Shown: one piece after another, positions 44,158-54,259 of the stretch | How the letters are laid out: each line of letters opens with the position of its first letter | Numbering within the stretch: position 1 is the first letter of the stretch | NCBI GenBank assembly: GCA_964385045.1 | Contig: CAYLNM010000012.1 | Location: forward strand, 1 to 54,427 | DNA: 54,427 bases | Reading direction: 5' to 3' | Origin: CAYLNM01 sp964385045 | Lineage (GTDB): Bacteria > Planctomycetota > Phycisphaerae > Phycisphaerales > SM1A02 | The notes under the pieces: model-generated | The model's input: only the letters and a program-made list of their open reading frames with translations | What the model was told of the DNA's origin: nothing | Database searches by the model: none | Program-made: the position numbers and the translations under genes

Positions 44158-45619
44158 TCATTCGCCCGCCGCCGCCGGGTCGCCAGCCGCCGGCCTCGAC
44201 CCGTCCGCCCCGACGGGATCGCCGCCGTCGCCGGCCGCGGCGGCCCGCAGCGGGATCGGCTCCAGCTTGACGTCGTCGTCGTCGTCCCCGTCCCCGAGCC
44301 GCAGCCGCAGCAGGCCCGCCTCGGGATGCAGGACGAGCAGGTCGAGATCGCCCGGCTCGGCGAGCGGATGCCGGATCGCGATGGTGCCGGTGGCCCGCGG
44401 TCCGCTGATCGCCGGTCGCAGCCGCGGGTCGGCCGCCGGGTCGATCACCGCCCGTCGCTCGCCGCCCGGGCCGTGCACGAGCAGGGCGGGCCACTCGATC
44501 CGGCCGTCGGCCGGGAACGACTCGAAGAGCGCCCAGTCGGGACCGCCACCGCGGAACCTCGGGTAGGTCCAGTCCGCGTCGCCGGGACCGAAGACCTCGG
44601 CGTCGCCCACCCGCACCGTGACCGAGGCCGGGAAGCCTCCCGCCACCACCGGCCGATCCCCGGCGAAGCCCTCGAGCCGCTCCCCCCGGGCCAGTGCCGG
44701 CCCGTCCGCCGACTCGACCCGCAGCCCACGGATCCGCGCGTCGCCGGCGGCCTCGGCGCCATCGGCTCCGGTGGCGATGAGCCGGTGGTACGTCATGCCG
44801 CCAGCCTCGAGGTCGTCCACCGCGACCCACGCACGGCGCGCGGACTCCCACCGCCAGTGGGCGAGCATGCGGTTGCTCCCCAGCTCCAGGTCGCCCGCGA
44901 GACAGGCGCCGTCCTCGAGGTCCAGCATCCCCAGCCGCGATGCCAACCAATCGTCGCCGTCGCCCGCCGCCACCAGCACCAGGCGGCCGTCGGGCGACAC
45001 TCGGTCGCTGCGGCTGCCGTCGATCGCGTGGAACGGGAGCCGGTCGACCCCGTCGCCGCCGCGGCCGACGAACAGCGGTACCGCGGGGCCGAGATCCAGA
45101 CGGTCGCGCTCCGGGGCGCGGATCCGCAGCCGGCCCCCGTTCTCCGCCGCCACGAGGACTCGTCCGTCGGGCAGCGGCGCCACCAGGCCCGGCTCCCGCC
45201 GGAACGACCGCGGCGGGTCGCCCGCCGGCGGCTCGATCCGCCGCACGCGGCCGGTGCCGAGGTCGACCGCCCGCACCACGGTGCGGCTCAGCGTGCCGCC
45301 GTAGCCGTGCTGCACGAAGACCACCGGTTCTCCGGGCCGCGCGTGCAGGCCCACGAAGCGGTCCTCGCCCGCCACCCACGGTCCGATGGGGTCCGCCGCC
45401 GCGATCGCCCGCAGCGGCGGCAGGTCGTCCGCGGCGACCGCGATCGCGCCCGCGACGGGCTCGCCGCCGGCCGGCTCGCCTCCGCCGTCGCCCGGCTCCT
45501 CGGCTCCCCCGCCGCCGCAGCCGGCGTTCAGTCCCGCCGCGACCAGGCACGCGAGCCCCGCGAGGACGGCGGCGCGATTACCACGGCCGTCGCGCCCGCC
45601 GCGTCCCCCGCGGGCGCGG

Positions 45620-45627
<8 letters not shown>
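44158..45627 (-). CDS. lipoprotein between MoxR and VWA genes
   Basis: 489 residues from a TTG at 45627 that overlaps the moxR stop by eight bases, so it is translationally coupled. The signal ends in LNAGC, a lipobox, so the mature protein is lipid-anchored. The bulk looks like a beta-propeller of periplasmic type (GRVLVAAENGGRLRIRAPER, DRVSPDGRLVLVAAGDGDDW, RLGMLDLEDGACLAGDLELG). It ends in a low-complexity acidic/Ala tail. Role unknown; its position between MoxR and VWA genes suggests a substrate or sensor of the pair. Confidence 0.8.
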
Positions 45628-46630
<1,003 letters not shown>

Positions 46631-46732
46631 GTGCGTGATGCCTCCTCGTCCCCGGCCCGGCGCCGCCGTCGTCGCGATCACGCGCGACGGGTCCGGCGGC
46701 CCGCGGGTCCGCGTTCCTCACGGTGCGATCCG

Positions 46733-46738
46733 ATGGTA
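46733..46738 (-). promoter_or_regulatory. candidate -10 box for the MoxR operon
   Basis: TACCAT on the minus strand in the context GCTACCATCGG, about 100 bases before the moxR start. Confidence 0.35.
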
Positions 46739-46901
46739 GCGGCGGCCACCCGAGCGGATCCCGCCCGCGGCGAAAGGGCGGCGATCCGGGCGAGCGACGC
46801 GGCAGACGAGGCGGCGACGGCCGGCCGGCACCCCGCCGCGTCCGTCCGTCCTGATGATCACGTGCGGGGACGCCGGAGGGTCCGGCGATCCGGGGCCGCG
46901 G

Positions 46902-47855
46902 TCAGTCCCGCGGGACCAGGCCGGCGTCGGTCCGCTCGGCCTCGTTGGACCAGAAGCGCATGTCCCGCAGCGCCGGCTCCGAGAGCACCCCCACGTGGCC
47001 GTCCACGAACGCGGCCACCGCCTTGCCGTGGAAGCGCGGCGAGCAGAAGCCGAGGCCCTCGGGCGGCGTGCTCGAGCGGTAGGCGTCCGTCCACCGCGAG
47101 CCCGCCGACTCCAGCAGGACCGGCGACCGCACGCGGAAGTGTCCCTCCACGACGCCGGAGCTGGTCACGAAGTCCTCGCCGCGGGCGCTGGCGAAGACCA
47201 GCAGACGCGAGGGCTTGCGCACCTGCGTCCGCCGCGTCACGACGAAGTTGCCGAAGATCGACTGCAGCTCCGGGTCGAAGCCGAGCTCGTTCTCGTCGCC
47301 GCCCACCCACGTCGCGTTGATGCCGAGGGACGGGGCGAGGCTGACGAAGTAGTTGAAGCTGTCGCCGGTCGTCTGCTCGAGGTCCTCGACGATCTGCTCC
47401 CGCTCGCCCGTGTAGAGGAAGCGAAGATCGCGGCCGAGGTACGGCAGGATCCGGAAGACGTACCGCCGGGCGAGGATCGCGTCGGCCCCGTCGGTGAGGT
47501 ACGTCCCGTCGAGGTCGTAGGCGTCGAGGCCGGACTTGTAGCCCGGCAGCACCCGGCCCTCGTGATCGTCCGCGTAGAGGTGCCACGCGGCCATCAGGTC
47601 GCGGGCCGCGGCCATCTCCTGCGTGCGGCGGGCGGTCGTGGTCGCGGCTCCGAGCGCCGGGAGCAGGATGCCGACGAGCACCGCGAGCACGGAGATCGCC
47701 ACGAGCAGCTCCACGAGCGTGAAGCCCGCTCGACGCGGCGCGGCGGAACGTCCGGGGCAGGCCCGGGGGCGACCACGCCGAGCGGCGCCGCGGGGGCCGG
47801 CGGGACCGGGGGCGGGACCGGGGGCGGCATGGCAGCGACGAGGAGTCGAAATCAC
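46902..47855 (-). CDS. prepilin-type N-terminal methylation protein
   Basis: 317 residues from a GTG at 47855. The type IV pilin/pseudopilin leader GFTLVELLVAISVLAVLVG begins at about residue 44, so the leader is unusually long and Arg/Pro-rich; the mature N-terminus would start with the Phe after Gly. The C-terminal FHGKAVAAFVDGHVGVLSE matches the H-x8-DG domain of planctomycete pseudopilins. The body is rich in Asp and aromatic residues. It is probably part of a type II secretion-like or pseudopilus system, but other genes for it are not in the window. A TAGGGT box is six bases before the start, so the mRNA may be leaderless. Confidence 0.85.
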   Translation of the reverse strand: MISTPRRCHAAPGPAPGPAGPRGAARRGRPRACPGRSAAPRRAGFTLVELLVAISVLAVLVGILLPALGAATTTARRTQEMAAARDLMAAWHLYADDHEGRVLPGYKSGLDAYDLDGTYLTDGADAILARRYVFRILPYLGRDLRFLYTGEREQIVEDLEQTTGDSFNYFVSLAPSLGINATWVGGDENELGFDPELQSIFGNFVVTRRTQVRKPSRLLVFASARGEDFVTSSGVVEGHFRVRSPVLLESAGSRWTDAYRSSTPPEGLGFCSPRFHGKAVAAFVDGHVGVLSEPALRDMRFWSNEAERTDAGLVPRD

Positions 47856-47861
47856 GGGAGC

Positions 47862-47867
47862 ACCCTA
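47862..47867 (-). promoter_or_regulatory. -10-like box, leaderless start of the prepilin gene
   Basis: TAGGGT on the minus strand, ending six bases before the GTG at 47855. Seventeen bases upstream is GTGACC (47885-47890), a fair -35 match. Confidence 0.5.
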
Positions 47868-47905
47868 GGTCGATCGGGGCGATCGGTCACGTGACGGCAC
47901 GATCG

Positions 47906-47934
47906 TTGAGACCGGTTCTCAACCAGCCTATCCT
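47906..47934 (+). promoter_or_regulatory. sigma-70-like promoter with overlapping palindrome for the dockerin-like gene
   Basis: TTGAGA at 47906-47911, a 17-base spacer, then TATCCT at 47929-47934. The -35 is the left arm of TTGAGA-N5-TCTCAA (47906-47922), a perfect 6-bp inverted repeat. It is the best-formed promoter in the window, 120 bases before the ATG at 48054. Confidence 0.65.
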
Positions 47935-48053
47935 CGAGGAGATCGTCGGGACAGCCGGCGCGGCCCTCTCGACGGAGGACCGCGAGGCCGCGGCGGGGAT
48001 GGCCCGATCGCGGCCTCCCCGCGGCTCGCCCGGGGAGAGGAGAGAGGACCGCC

Positions 48054-49217
48054 ATGACCCTTCATCGACCCACTCGCGTGCGGACTGCGGTCCGCGAGCC
48101 GAGTCGCCTCGCCGCGACCCGTCTCGCCGCGACCCGTCTCGCCGCGACCCGCCCCGGCGCCGCCCGTCCGGCCGCCCTGGCCACCGCGCTGCTCGCCGCG
48201 GGCCTCGCCGCCCCGGATCGCCCCGCCCACGCGGGCGACGAGCCGATCCCGGCCATCGCCGTCTACGAGGAGCCGGCCGTCGACCGCTGGTTCTACCCCT
48301 TCAACACGACCCCGGGCACCCGCGGCGTGATGCCGATCTTCGGGGCGACCGGGACCCCCGACTTCGACGACCGCGACGGGCAGGTGCTGCTGCGCTGGGA
48401 CACCGCCGACCAGGTCGAGCCCGGGCTCGGTCCGGACGGCTACGACGTGCTCTCGGTCCGCATCACGCTCACGAACGCGACCGACGACGAGGTCCTCTAC
48501 GACGACACCGTCGACCCGTACACCGCCTACCTGCCGCCCGAGGACCCCGAGTTCACCGAGGACGATCCGGGCTCGCCGCTCGAGCTCTTCGGCGTCGCGG
48601 GCCGCAACGGCTTCGAGCCGCTGACCTTCGCCGAGAACGGCCCCTACGCCCCGGGCGATCCGATCGGGGCCGACATCCGGAACCTCTACGCGATCGACCT
48701 CGAGCCCGGGGGCGCCGAGATCGACGTCAACAACAACGTCCGCGACCGGTTCACCCCCGCCCCGTGGGCGGTGGGCACGGTCGACGGCCTCGCCCCCGGC
48801 GACCCCGTGCCCGGCGACGCCGTGTTCACCTTCGAGCTCGACCTCTCCCGCCCCGAGGTCGAGGCCTACGTCGCCGCGCAGCTCGATCAGGGCGGGCTCG
48901 CGGTGCTCGTCACCAGCCTCGAGCGGGTCGTGGTGCAGGGCGGCACCTTCGTCCGCGGCTACGCCAAGGAGAGCGTCCAGGCCCAGATCGGCCTCGTCGA
49001 CGCCGCGACGCTGGAGATCGTCTGGCAGGCCGCCGGCGGCATCCCCTGCCCCGAGGACCTCGACGGCAACGGCCAGGTGGACTTTTCCGACCTCCTCGCG
49101 GTGCTCTCGGCCTTCGGCGACTGCGACGCGTGCCCGGAGGACCTCGACGGCAGCGGCGCCGTCGACTTCGCCGACCTGCTGGCGGTGCTCTCGGCGTTCG
49201 GTCCCTGCCCCGTGTGA
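48054..49217 (+). CDS. secreted protein with C-terminal EF-hand/dockerin-like repeats
   Basis: 387 residues. A signal peptide with a hydrophobic core (LATALLAAGLAAPDRPAHAG) is preceded by RLAAT repeated three times, from a 15-bp DNA repeat. The mature region is Asp/Pro/Gly-rich and may be beta-structured (VLSVRITLTNATDDEVLYDD, DAVFTFELDLSRPEVEAYVA). It ends with two calcium-type repeats (CPEDLDGNGQVDFSDLLAVL and CPEDLDGSGAVDFADLLAVL). The same tail occurs on the beta-propeller at 22.3 kb, so these probably share an attachment or sorting route. Ligand unknown. Confidence 0.8.
   Translation: MTLHRPTRVRTAVREPSRLAATRLAATRLAATRPGAARPAALATALLAAGLAAPDRPAHAGDEPIPAIAVYEEPAVDRWFYPFNTTPGTRGVMPIFGATGTPDFDDRDGQVLLRWDTADQVEPGLGPDGYDVLSVRITLTNATDDEVLYDDTVDPYTAYLPPEDPEFTEDDPGSPLELFGVAGRNGFEPLTFAENGPYAPGDPIGADIRNLYAIDLEPGGAEIDVNNNVRDRFTPAPWAVGTVDGLAPGDPVPGDAVFTFELDLSRPEVEAYVAAQLDQGGLAVLVTSLERVVVQGGTFVRGYAKESVQAQIGLVDAATLEIVWQAAGGIPCPEDLDGNGQVDFSDLLAVLSAFGDCDACPEDLDGSGAVDFADLLAVLSAFGPCPV
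48105..48149 (+). repeat. 15-bp tandem repeat inside the signal peptide, three copies
   Basis: CGCCTCGCCGCGACC then CGTCTCGCCGCGACC twice, at 48105, 48120 and 48135. It encodes RLAAT three times. As a multiple of three it preserves the frame, so the length of the positive N-region can vary. Confidence 0.85.
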
Positions 49218-49250
49218 GGGGAGCCGATCGCCGCCCCGCCGCGCGGCGAC

Positions 49251-49256
49251 TACGCT
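49251..49256 (+). promoter_or_regulatory. -10-like box, leaderless start of pduO
   Basis: TACGCT ends seven bases before the pduO ATG. No ribosome-binding sequence lies in between. Confidence 0.5.
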
Positions 49257-49263
49257 TGACGCC

Positions 49264-49848
49264 ATGAAGCTCTACACGCGCAGCGGCGACGACGGCACGA
49301 CGGGACTCTTCGGCGGCGGCCGGGTGGGCAAGGACCATCCGCGCGTCGACGCCTACGGGACGGTGGACGAGCTGAACGCGTGCCTCGGGATGGTGTCCGC
49401 GGCGTGCGATCCCGAGCGTCCGGTCGAGGGCCGCTTCGTCGAGATCATCGCCGAGGCCCAGTCGTGGCTCTTCGACATCGGGGCGGACCTGGCGACGCCG
49501 GAGGGCAACGCCCAGGAGGACCGCGTCCTGCGGATCGGCGACGCCGAGGTCGAGGTCGTCGAGCGGTGGATCGACGAGATCGAGGAGCGCAACGAGCCGA
49601 TGCGGAGCTTCGTCATGCCCGGCGGCAGCGAGCTCGCGGCCCGGCTCCACCTCGCCCGCACCGTCTGCCGGCGGACCGAGCGGCGGATGGTCGCCCTCGC
49701 CCACACCGAGCCGGTCTCGGAGGGGGCGGTCCGGTACATGAATCGCCTGTCCGACCTGCTCTTCGCGATGAGCCGGCTCGCCAACCGCGACCGGGGCGTC
49801 GAGGACGTGCCCTGGATCCCGGCCAAGCAGCGCACCTCCGGCGCCTGA
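49264..49848 (+). CDS. pduO: PduO-type ATP:cob(I)alamin adenosyltransferase
   Basis: 194 residues, normal length. It transfers the adenosyl group of ATP to cob(I)alamin to make coenzyme B12. Hallmarks are YTRSGDDGTTGLFGGGRVGK (ATP-binding N-terminus), DAYGTVDELNACLG, MPGGSELAARLHLARTVCRR and MNRLSDLLFAMSRLAN. The neighbouring genes do not encode a B12-dependent enzyme, but the cofactor could support methylmalonyl-CoA mutase, downstream of the branched-chain pathway seen elsewhere. It starts 46 bases after the dockerin-like gene, with its own TACGCT box. Confidence 0.93.
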   Translation: MKLYTRSGDDGTTGLFGGGRVGKDHPRVDAYGTVDELNACLGMVSAACDPERPVEGRFVEIIAEAQSWLFDIGADLATPEGNAQEDRVLRIGDAEVEVVERWIDEIEERNEPMRSFVMPGGSELAARLHLARTVCRRTERRMVALAHTEPVSEGAVRYMNRLSDLLFAMSRLANRDRGVEDVPWIPAKQRTSGA

Positions 49849-50014
49849 GCCGCCCCGCCCGCACGGACGCGCGGCGATCGCCCGCCGCCCGCGGGCGGCG
49901 GCTTGCATCGCGGCGCCGGCAGCCGATCATGGGACGAGGCCGTCAGGGAACGGCGGCCGTGATCCCGCCGGCCGCACGCCCGGCCCGCGGGCGGCCCCGG
50001 CATGGAGGTGCGCG

Positions 50015-51001
50015 ATGGTGGGACGAGACGGCAGGACGGCGCGGTGGATCGGGGTCCCGGTGCTCGTCGCCGGCATGACCGCCGCCGCCGCCGGGCAGTC
50101 GGCTTCCCCGCCGGGGGCCGGCGGCCCCGCGAACGCCCGGCCGGCCGGGACCGCCGAGGTCGCGCGCGACGCGGCCGCCGACGCCGCGACCCGATTCCCG
50201 CTCATCCGCGAGGGCAGCCGCCTCGTGCAGGTGCGCGGCCTCGTGGACCGCGACCCGGCCACCGGCGGCCTGCGGCTGACGATCGCCGAGGATGACCCGC
50301 AGTCGCCGGGCCACCGGCTCACGCTGCTGCCGAGCTCGCGGCTCACCGAGCTGCAGCTCGTCCTCGGGACCGCCCGCGACGCGTCGCTGGCGATGATCGT
50401 CACCGGCCGCGTCTTCGTCTTCGACGAGCGGAACTACCTGATGCTCACGCACCCCGCGGTGCCCGACGAGCGGGTGCTGCTCGAGCCTCCGACGGGCGCC
50501 GCGGGCGACGCGACCGGCGAGGGTGGCCGCGCCGGCGGCGACGCGGCCAACGCCGAGACGGGCGCGGACCATGCCGACGCGGACGACGACGACGACTCGG
50601 TGGACGCCATCTCCCGGGACCTCGAGCGATCGGTGGGCGCGGTCGGCCGCCGCATGCCCGCGGGTCCCGCGACGCCGCCCGCGGGCCCGGAAGCGGCCGG
50701 CATCGCCACCGGCGACCTGCTGCCCGAGGGCACGCGGCTCGTCGACCGGCGGGGCAAGATCCGGCGGACCGGCGGCGGCGGGTACATGATCGTCTTCGAT
50801 GCCGACGCCACCGGCGAGGTCGATCCGCCGATGATGCTCCTGCCGTGCCGACTGCTCGAGCGGCTCGCCCGGATGGCGGCCGGGGCGGGCGACGAGGCCG
50901 CGGTGCTGATCTCGGGCGAGGTCACGATCCACGGCGGCCGCAACTACCTGCTGCCCACGGTCTACCGCGTACCCCGCGAGATCACCGCCCTGCGGCCGTG
51001 A
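50015..51001 (+). CDS. secreted hypothetical protein (328 aa)
   Basis: The ATG at 50015 has GGAGGT six bases before it. A signal peptide (WIGVPVLVAGMTAAAAGQSA) is followed by two similar beta-rich segments, one near FPLIREGSRLVQVRGLVDRD to YLMLTHPAVPDERVLLEPP and the other near LLPEGTRLVDRRGKIRRTGG to NYLLPTVYRV, both with an ISGEVTIHGGRNYLL-like end (GRVFVFDERNYLMLT). They are joined by an acidic low-complexity stretch. This suggests an internal duplication of a small periplasmic domain. No family is recognised. Confidence 0.7.
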   Translation: MVGRDGRTARWIGVPVLVAGMTAAAAGQSASPPGAGGPANARPAGTAEVARDAAADAATRFPLIREGSRLVQVRGLVDRDPATGGLRLTIAEDDPQSPGHRLTLLPSSRLTELQLVLGTARDASLAMIVTGRVFVFDERNYLMLTHPAVPDERVLLEPPTGAAGDATGEGGRAGGDAANAETGADHADADDDDDSVDAISRDLERSVGAVGRRMPAGPATPPAGPEAAGIATGDLLPEGTRLVDRRGKIRRTGGGGYMIVFDADATGEVDPPMMLLPCRLLERLARMAAGAGDEAAVLISGEVTIHGGRNYLLPTVYRVPREITALRP

Positions 51002-51022
51002 CGCCGCGGACCGCGGCCCCCC

Positions 51023-51967
51023 TCAGATGAGCCGCATCCGCGTCCGGGCGACGGCGAAGACCTCCGCCGCCTCGCGGTGGCTGATCGCGTGCAGGTCGGC
51101 GGTCGCCTCGGGCGTCCGGGCGTAGCCGCCCGAGAGCAGCATCACCGTGGGCAGGCCGCGGTCGCGCAGCGTCTCGAGCACGAACCGGTCGCGCCGGTGG
51201 ATCCCGGCCCGCGTGAGCCGCAGGCGACCGTAGCGGTCGCCCACCACGGGATCGACGCCCGCGAGGTAGAAGACGAGCTCGGGCCGGGCCCGCTCGATCG
51301 CCTCGGGCAGGTGCCGCGCGAGCAGGTCGAGGTACGCCTCGTTCTGCATCCCGTCGGGCAGCGGCACGTCGAGGTCCGAGGCCGGCTTGCGGATCGGGAA
51401 GTTCCGCGCCCCGTGCATCGAGAACGTGAAGACGTCGGGATCGCCGCCGCCCGGGGCCTCGGGCCCGAAGACGATCGCGTTGCCGTTGCCGTGGTGGACG
51501 TCGAGATCGACGATCAGGACGCGGCGGGCTCGCCCCTCGCGCTGCACGAGCCGGATCGCGATCCCCACGTCGTTGAAGACGCAGAAGCCCTCGCCGTGGC
51601 CGGGACACGCGTGGTGCGTGCCGCCCGCGAGGTTCGCGGCCACCCCGTCGGCGAGGGCCATGCGGGCGGCGCCCGCGGTCCCGGTGACCGCGAGGCGCGA
51701 CCGTCGCAGCAGCTGCGGCGACCACGGCAGCCCGAGCCGCCGCTCGGCCCGGGGCTCGAGCGTGCCGGTGACGAGCGAGCGGACGTACGCCTCGGTGTGG
51801 ATCAGGCGCAGGTCATCCAGCGCCGCCTCCTCCGGCTCGACGATGTCCGACGCCCGCAGCAGGCCCTCCTCGAGGAGGATCCGCCGCAGGGCGGTGAACT
51901 TGGGCATCGGGAACGGATGCCCCTCGGGCAGAGGCACCTCGTAGCCGGGACTCCAGCTGACGCGCAT
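51023..51967 (-). CDS. histone deacetylase / acetoin-utilisation family deacetylase
   Basis: 314 residues, typical of bacterial class II HDAC relatives. Zinc ligands and active site are intact: LAGGTHHACPGHGEGFCVFN, VDLDVHHGNGNAIVF, and AGVDPVVGDR. The MLLSGGYAR motif and the FTFSMHGARNFP segment are usual. The family removes acetyl or other acyl groups from polyamines, proteins or acetoin precursors, but the substrate here is unknown. TACCAT (51973-51978) lies five bases before the ATG, suggesting a leaderless mRNA. Convergent with the secreted protein at 50015, 21 bases apart. Confidence 0.93.
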   Translation of the reverse strand: MRVSWSPGYEVPLPEGHPFPMPKFTALRRILLEEGLLRASDIVEPEEAALDDLRLIHTEAYVRSLVTGTLEPRAERRLGLPWSPQLLRRSRLAVTGTAGAARMALADGVAANLAGGTHHACPGHGEGFCVFNDVGIAIRLVQREGRARRVLIVDLDVHHGNGNAIVFGPEAPGGGDPDVFTFSMHGARNFPIRKPASDLDVPLPDGMQNEAYLDLLARHLPEAIERARPELVFYLAGVDPVVGDRYGRLRLTRAGIHRRDRFVLETLRDRGLPTVMLLSGGYARTPEATADLHAISHREAAEVFAVARTRMRLI

Positions 51968-51972
51968 GGGCG

Positions 51973-51978
51973 ATGGTA
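51973..51978 (-). promoter_or_regulatory. -10-like box, leaderless start of the deacetylase gene
   Basis: TACCAT on the minus strand in CGTACCATCG ends five bases before the ATG at 51967. Confidence 0.45.
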
Positions 51979-52141
51979 CGCCCCGTGGGGTGGCGCGGCG
52001 GACGGGTGCGGGCGGCGCCGAGGGGACGCGGGCCCGCGTCGCGCCGGCCGCTCGCGGATCGCGCGTCGCGGAGACGCGTGACGGCGGGCGTCGCCCGGCG
52101 CCGGGACCGGCGCGGCGGAAGCGCCGGCGACGCCGCCGGCC

Positions 52142-52633
52142 TCAGCCCTCCTCGACCGGCCGCACGCCCTTGAGCTCGACCGTCTCCTTCGGACGGTCGT
52201 GCGCGTCGGTCGGCACCTCGCCGAGCTGCTCGACCACGTCCATGCCCTCGACCACCTGTCCGAAGGCCGTGTACTGCCCGTCGAGGTGACGGCAGTGCTC
52301 GCGGGTGAGGCAGACGAAGAACTGCGTCCCCGCGGAGTCCGGGTGCTGCGAGCGGGCCATCGACAGCGTGCCCGGATGGTGCTCGCGATCGTTGAACTCG
52401 GCCTTCAGCTGGGTGCCGTCGGGCCGGCCGCCGGTGCCGTCGCCCCGCGGGCAGCCGCCCTGCGCGACGAAGCCGGGGATGACGCGGTGGAACGTCAGGT
52501 CGTCGTAGAAGCCGTCGCGGCCGAGCTCGAGGAAGTTGGCCACGTGGTTGGGGGCCACGTCGTTCCACAGCTCGGCGACCATGTCGCCCTTGCTGGTGGA
52601 GATGCGGACGCGGGGGTAGCTGGTCTCGGACAT
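52142..52633 (-). CDS. peptidyl-prolyl cis-trans isomerase, cyclophilin type
   Basis: 163 residues, cytoplasmic by lack of a signal. It speeds cis-trans isomerisation of Xaa-Pro bonds. Motifs are FHRVIPGFVAQGGCPRGDGT (with the catalytic Arg), HPDSAGTQFFVCL, and DGQYTAFGQVVEGMDVV. The ATG at 52633 has GAGGAG five bases upstream, and a TAGCAT box is 48 bases before it (52682-52687). It lies next to a second, secreted cyclophilin on the same strand. Confidence 0.93.
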   Translation of the reverse strand: MSETSYPRVRISTSKGDMVAELWNDVAPNHVANFLELGRDGFYDDLTFHRVIPGFVAQGGCPRGDGTGGRPDGTQLKAEFNDREHHPGTLSMARSQHPDSAGTQFFVCLTREHCRHLDGQYTAFGQVVEGMDVVEQLGEVPTDAHDRPKETVELKGVRPVEEG

Positions 52634-52750
52634 GGTCGCTCCTCGGCGCACGGGCCGGTGGGGGTCGTCGTGGGGGGCGACATGCTACGGCCCGGGCGGC
52701 GTCCTCGGCGAGGCGTCGTTGCCGGGAGGTCGCCCGCGGGCGCCGGCTGC

Positions 52751-54259
52751 TCAGCGCGGCACGCGCACGGGGCGGCTCGGCGACTCCTCGGGCGTGGCGT
52801 CCATCGGCTCGTCGCGGATCGCCCGCGGCGGCGCGGGCACGAGGCGGGCGTCGCGGATCATGGGCGGTCGGCGCGGCCGGCCCGTCGCCACGTCCGCCAG
52901 CGGCACCTGCGCGATCCGGCGCACGACGTCGCCGCCCTCGACCACGCGGCCGAACGCGGTGTAGCTGCCGTCGAGGCGGGCCGTGCCCGCCCGCGAGAGG
53001 CAGATGAAGAACTGGCTGCCCGCCGAGTCGGGATGGATGTCGCGGGCCATCGACACCACGCCGAACTCGTGCGGCAGCGGGCTGTCCTCCATCGGCAGCC
53101 ACCACCCGGGACCGCCGGCCCCCTCGCCCGAGGGGTCACCGCCCTGGATCACGAACGGATCGCCCGCGGGCGTCATCGGCACCACGCGGTGGAAGACGGT
53201 CCGGCGGTAGAAGCCGCCGTCGACGAGCGTGCGGAAGTTGCGGACGGTGTTCGGCGCGGCGTCGGGCCGCAGCTCGACGAGGATCGCGCCGAACTCGGTG
53301 TCGAGCTCGACGAGGGCGTCGCGGTGGACCCGCAGGCCGGTGAAGACGCGGGTGCGGGCCGCGGGGGCGGCCCCGGGCGCGGCGCCCGATGCGGCGGTGG
53401 CGTCGGCCTCGCCGGACGCGGACGCGGGTCTGGCCGTGCCGCCGGCGTCGCCCGGCTCGTCCCCGCCGGCGCCCGCGGCGGTCTCGGATCCACCCGGGTC
53501 GTCGGGCGGCGGCCACGGTCGCCCGCGGAGCGTCGCGAGCATCGCGTCCCACGCGTCGCGCTCGTCGACCCAGCCCGCGATCCGGGTGGTGCGCACGCCC
53601 GAGGGCGTGACCGTCTCCGCGGGCACCGGCACGCGGCGCGAGAGCATCGGGACGAGCACCAGCGGCGTCCCGGCCGGCTCGCCCGCCACGACGGGCTGAA
53701 GCCACGCGGTCTCGCGGAGCGACCAGATCGCGGGCATCACGACCGCGAGGTCCACGGGGCCGGGGGCGAGGACCGGGGTCTCCTCGATCGGCGTCCCGTC
53801 GTGCCGCAGCAGCGCGAGCCGCACCTCGGGCAGCGGCGCCGTGGCCGCCGCCTCGGCCTCGGCCCGGCGGGTCCGGGCCTCCGCCTCCGCCCGGCGTCGC
53901 TCGCGGGGCAGCATCCGCCGCTGGAGCTCGGCCACGCCCTCGGGCTCGGCGTCGCCGCCGGCGACCGGGATCCGGTCGACCCGCAGGACGACGTCGAACG
54001 AGCGGCCGGTTCCGTTGAAGGTCCGCTCGGCCTCGAGGGAGACGGTCACCGCCGCGGGCGACGCCGGGGCCACGGCCTCCGCTCCCGCGCGCGGCCCGTC
54101 GCCGGTCGCGGACTGAGCGGCGGTGGTCGTGGTGCTGCTGCCGGCGGCGGCCGCGGCGGCGATCGCCCCCGCCGGGGTCGCGAGCAGCGCGAGGAGGATG
54201 GCGGCGGCGAGGCGACGCCGCGGCGGATCCGGCGCCGGCGTCGGATTCGGGGTGCGCAT
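52751..54259 (-). CDS. secreted cyclophilin-type isomerase with large N-terminal region
   Basis: 502 residues from the ATG at 54259, with AGGAG six bases upstream. The signal peptide is LAAAILLALLATPAGAIAAA. About residues 60-300 form an extra region with two parts (SLEAERTFNGTGRSFDVVLR; IAGWVDERDAWDAMLATLRG) and an Ala/Gly/Asp-rich linker. The cyclophilin domain occupies about 305-470, with FHRVVPMTPAGDPFVIQGGD, HPDSAGSQFFICLSRAG and GSYTAFGRVVEGGDVVRRI. It probably folds exported proteins. The extra region is not a known partner domain. A TATCGT box lies at 54335-54340. Confidence 0.88.
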   Translation of the reverse strand: MRTPNPTPAPDPPRRRLAAAILLALLATPAGAIAAAAAAGSSTTTTAAQSATGDGPRAGAEAVAPASPAAVTVSLEAERTFNGTGRSFDVVLRVDRIPVAGGDAEPEGVAELQRRMLPRERRRAEAEARTRRAEAEAAATAPLPEVRLALLRHDGTPIEETPVLAPGPVDLAVVMPAIWSLRETAWLQPVVAGEPAGTPLVLVPMLSRRVPVPAETVTPSGVRTTRIAGWVDERDAWDAMLATLRGRPWPPPDDPGGSETAAGAGGDEPGDAGGTARPASASGEADATAASGAAPGAAPAARTRVFTGLRVHRDALVELDTEFGAILVELRPDAAPNTVRNFRTLVDGGFYRRTVFHRVVPMTPAGDPFVIQGGDPSGEGAGGPGWWLPMEDSPLPHEFGVVSMARDIHPDSAGSQFFICLSRAGTARLDGSYTAFGRVVEGGDVVRRIAQVPLADVATGRPRRPPMIRDARLVPAPPRAIRDEPMDATPEESPSRPVRVPR

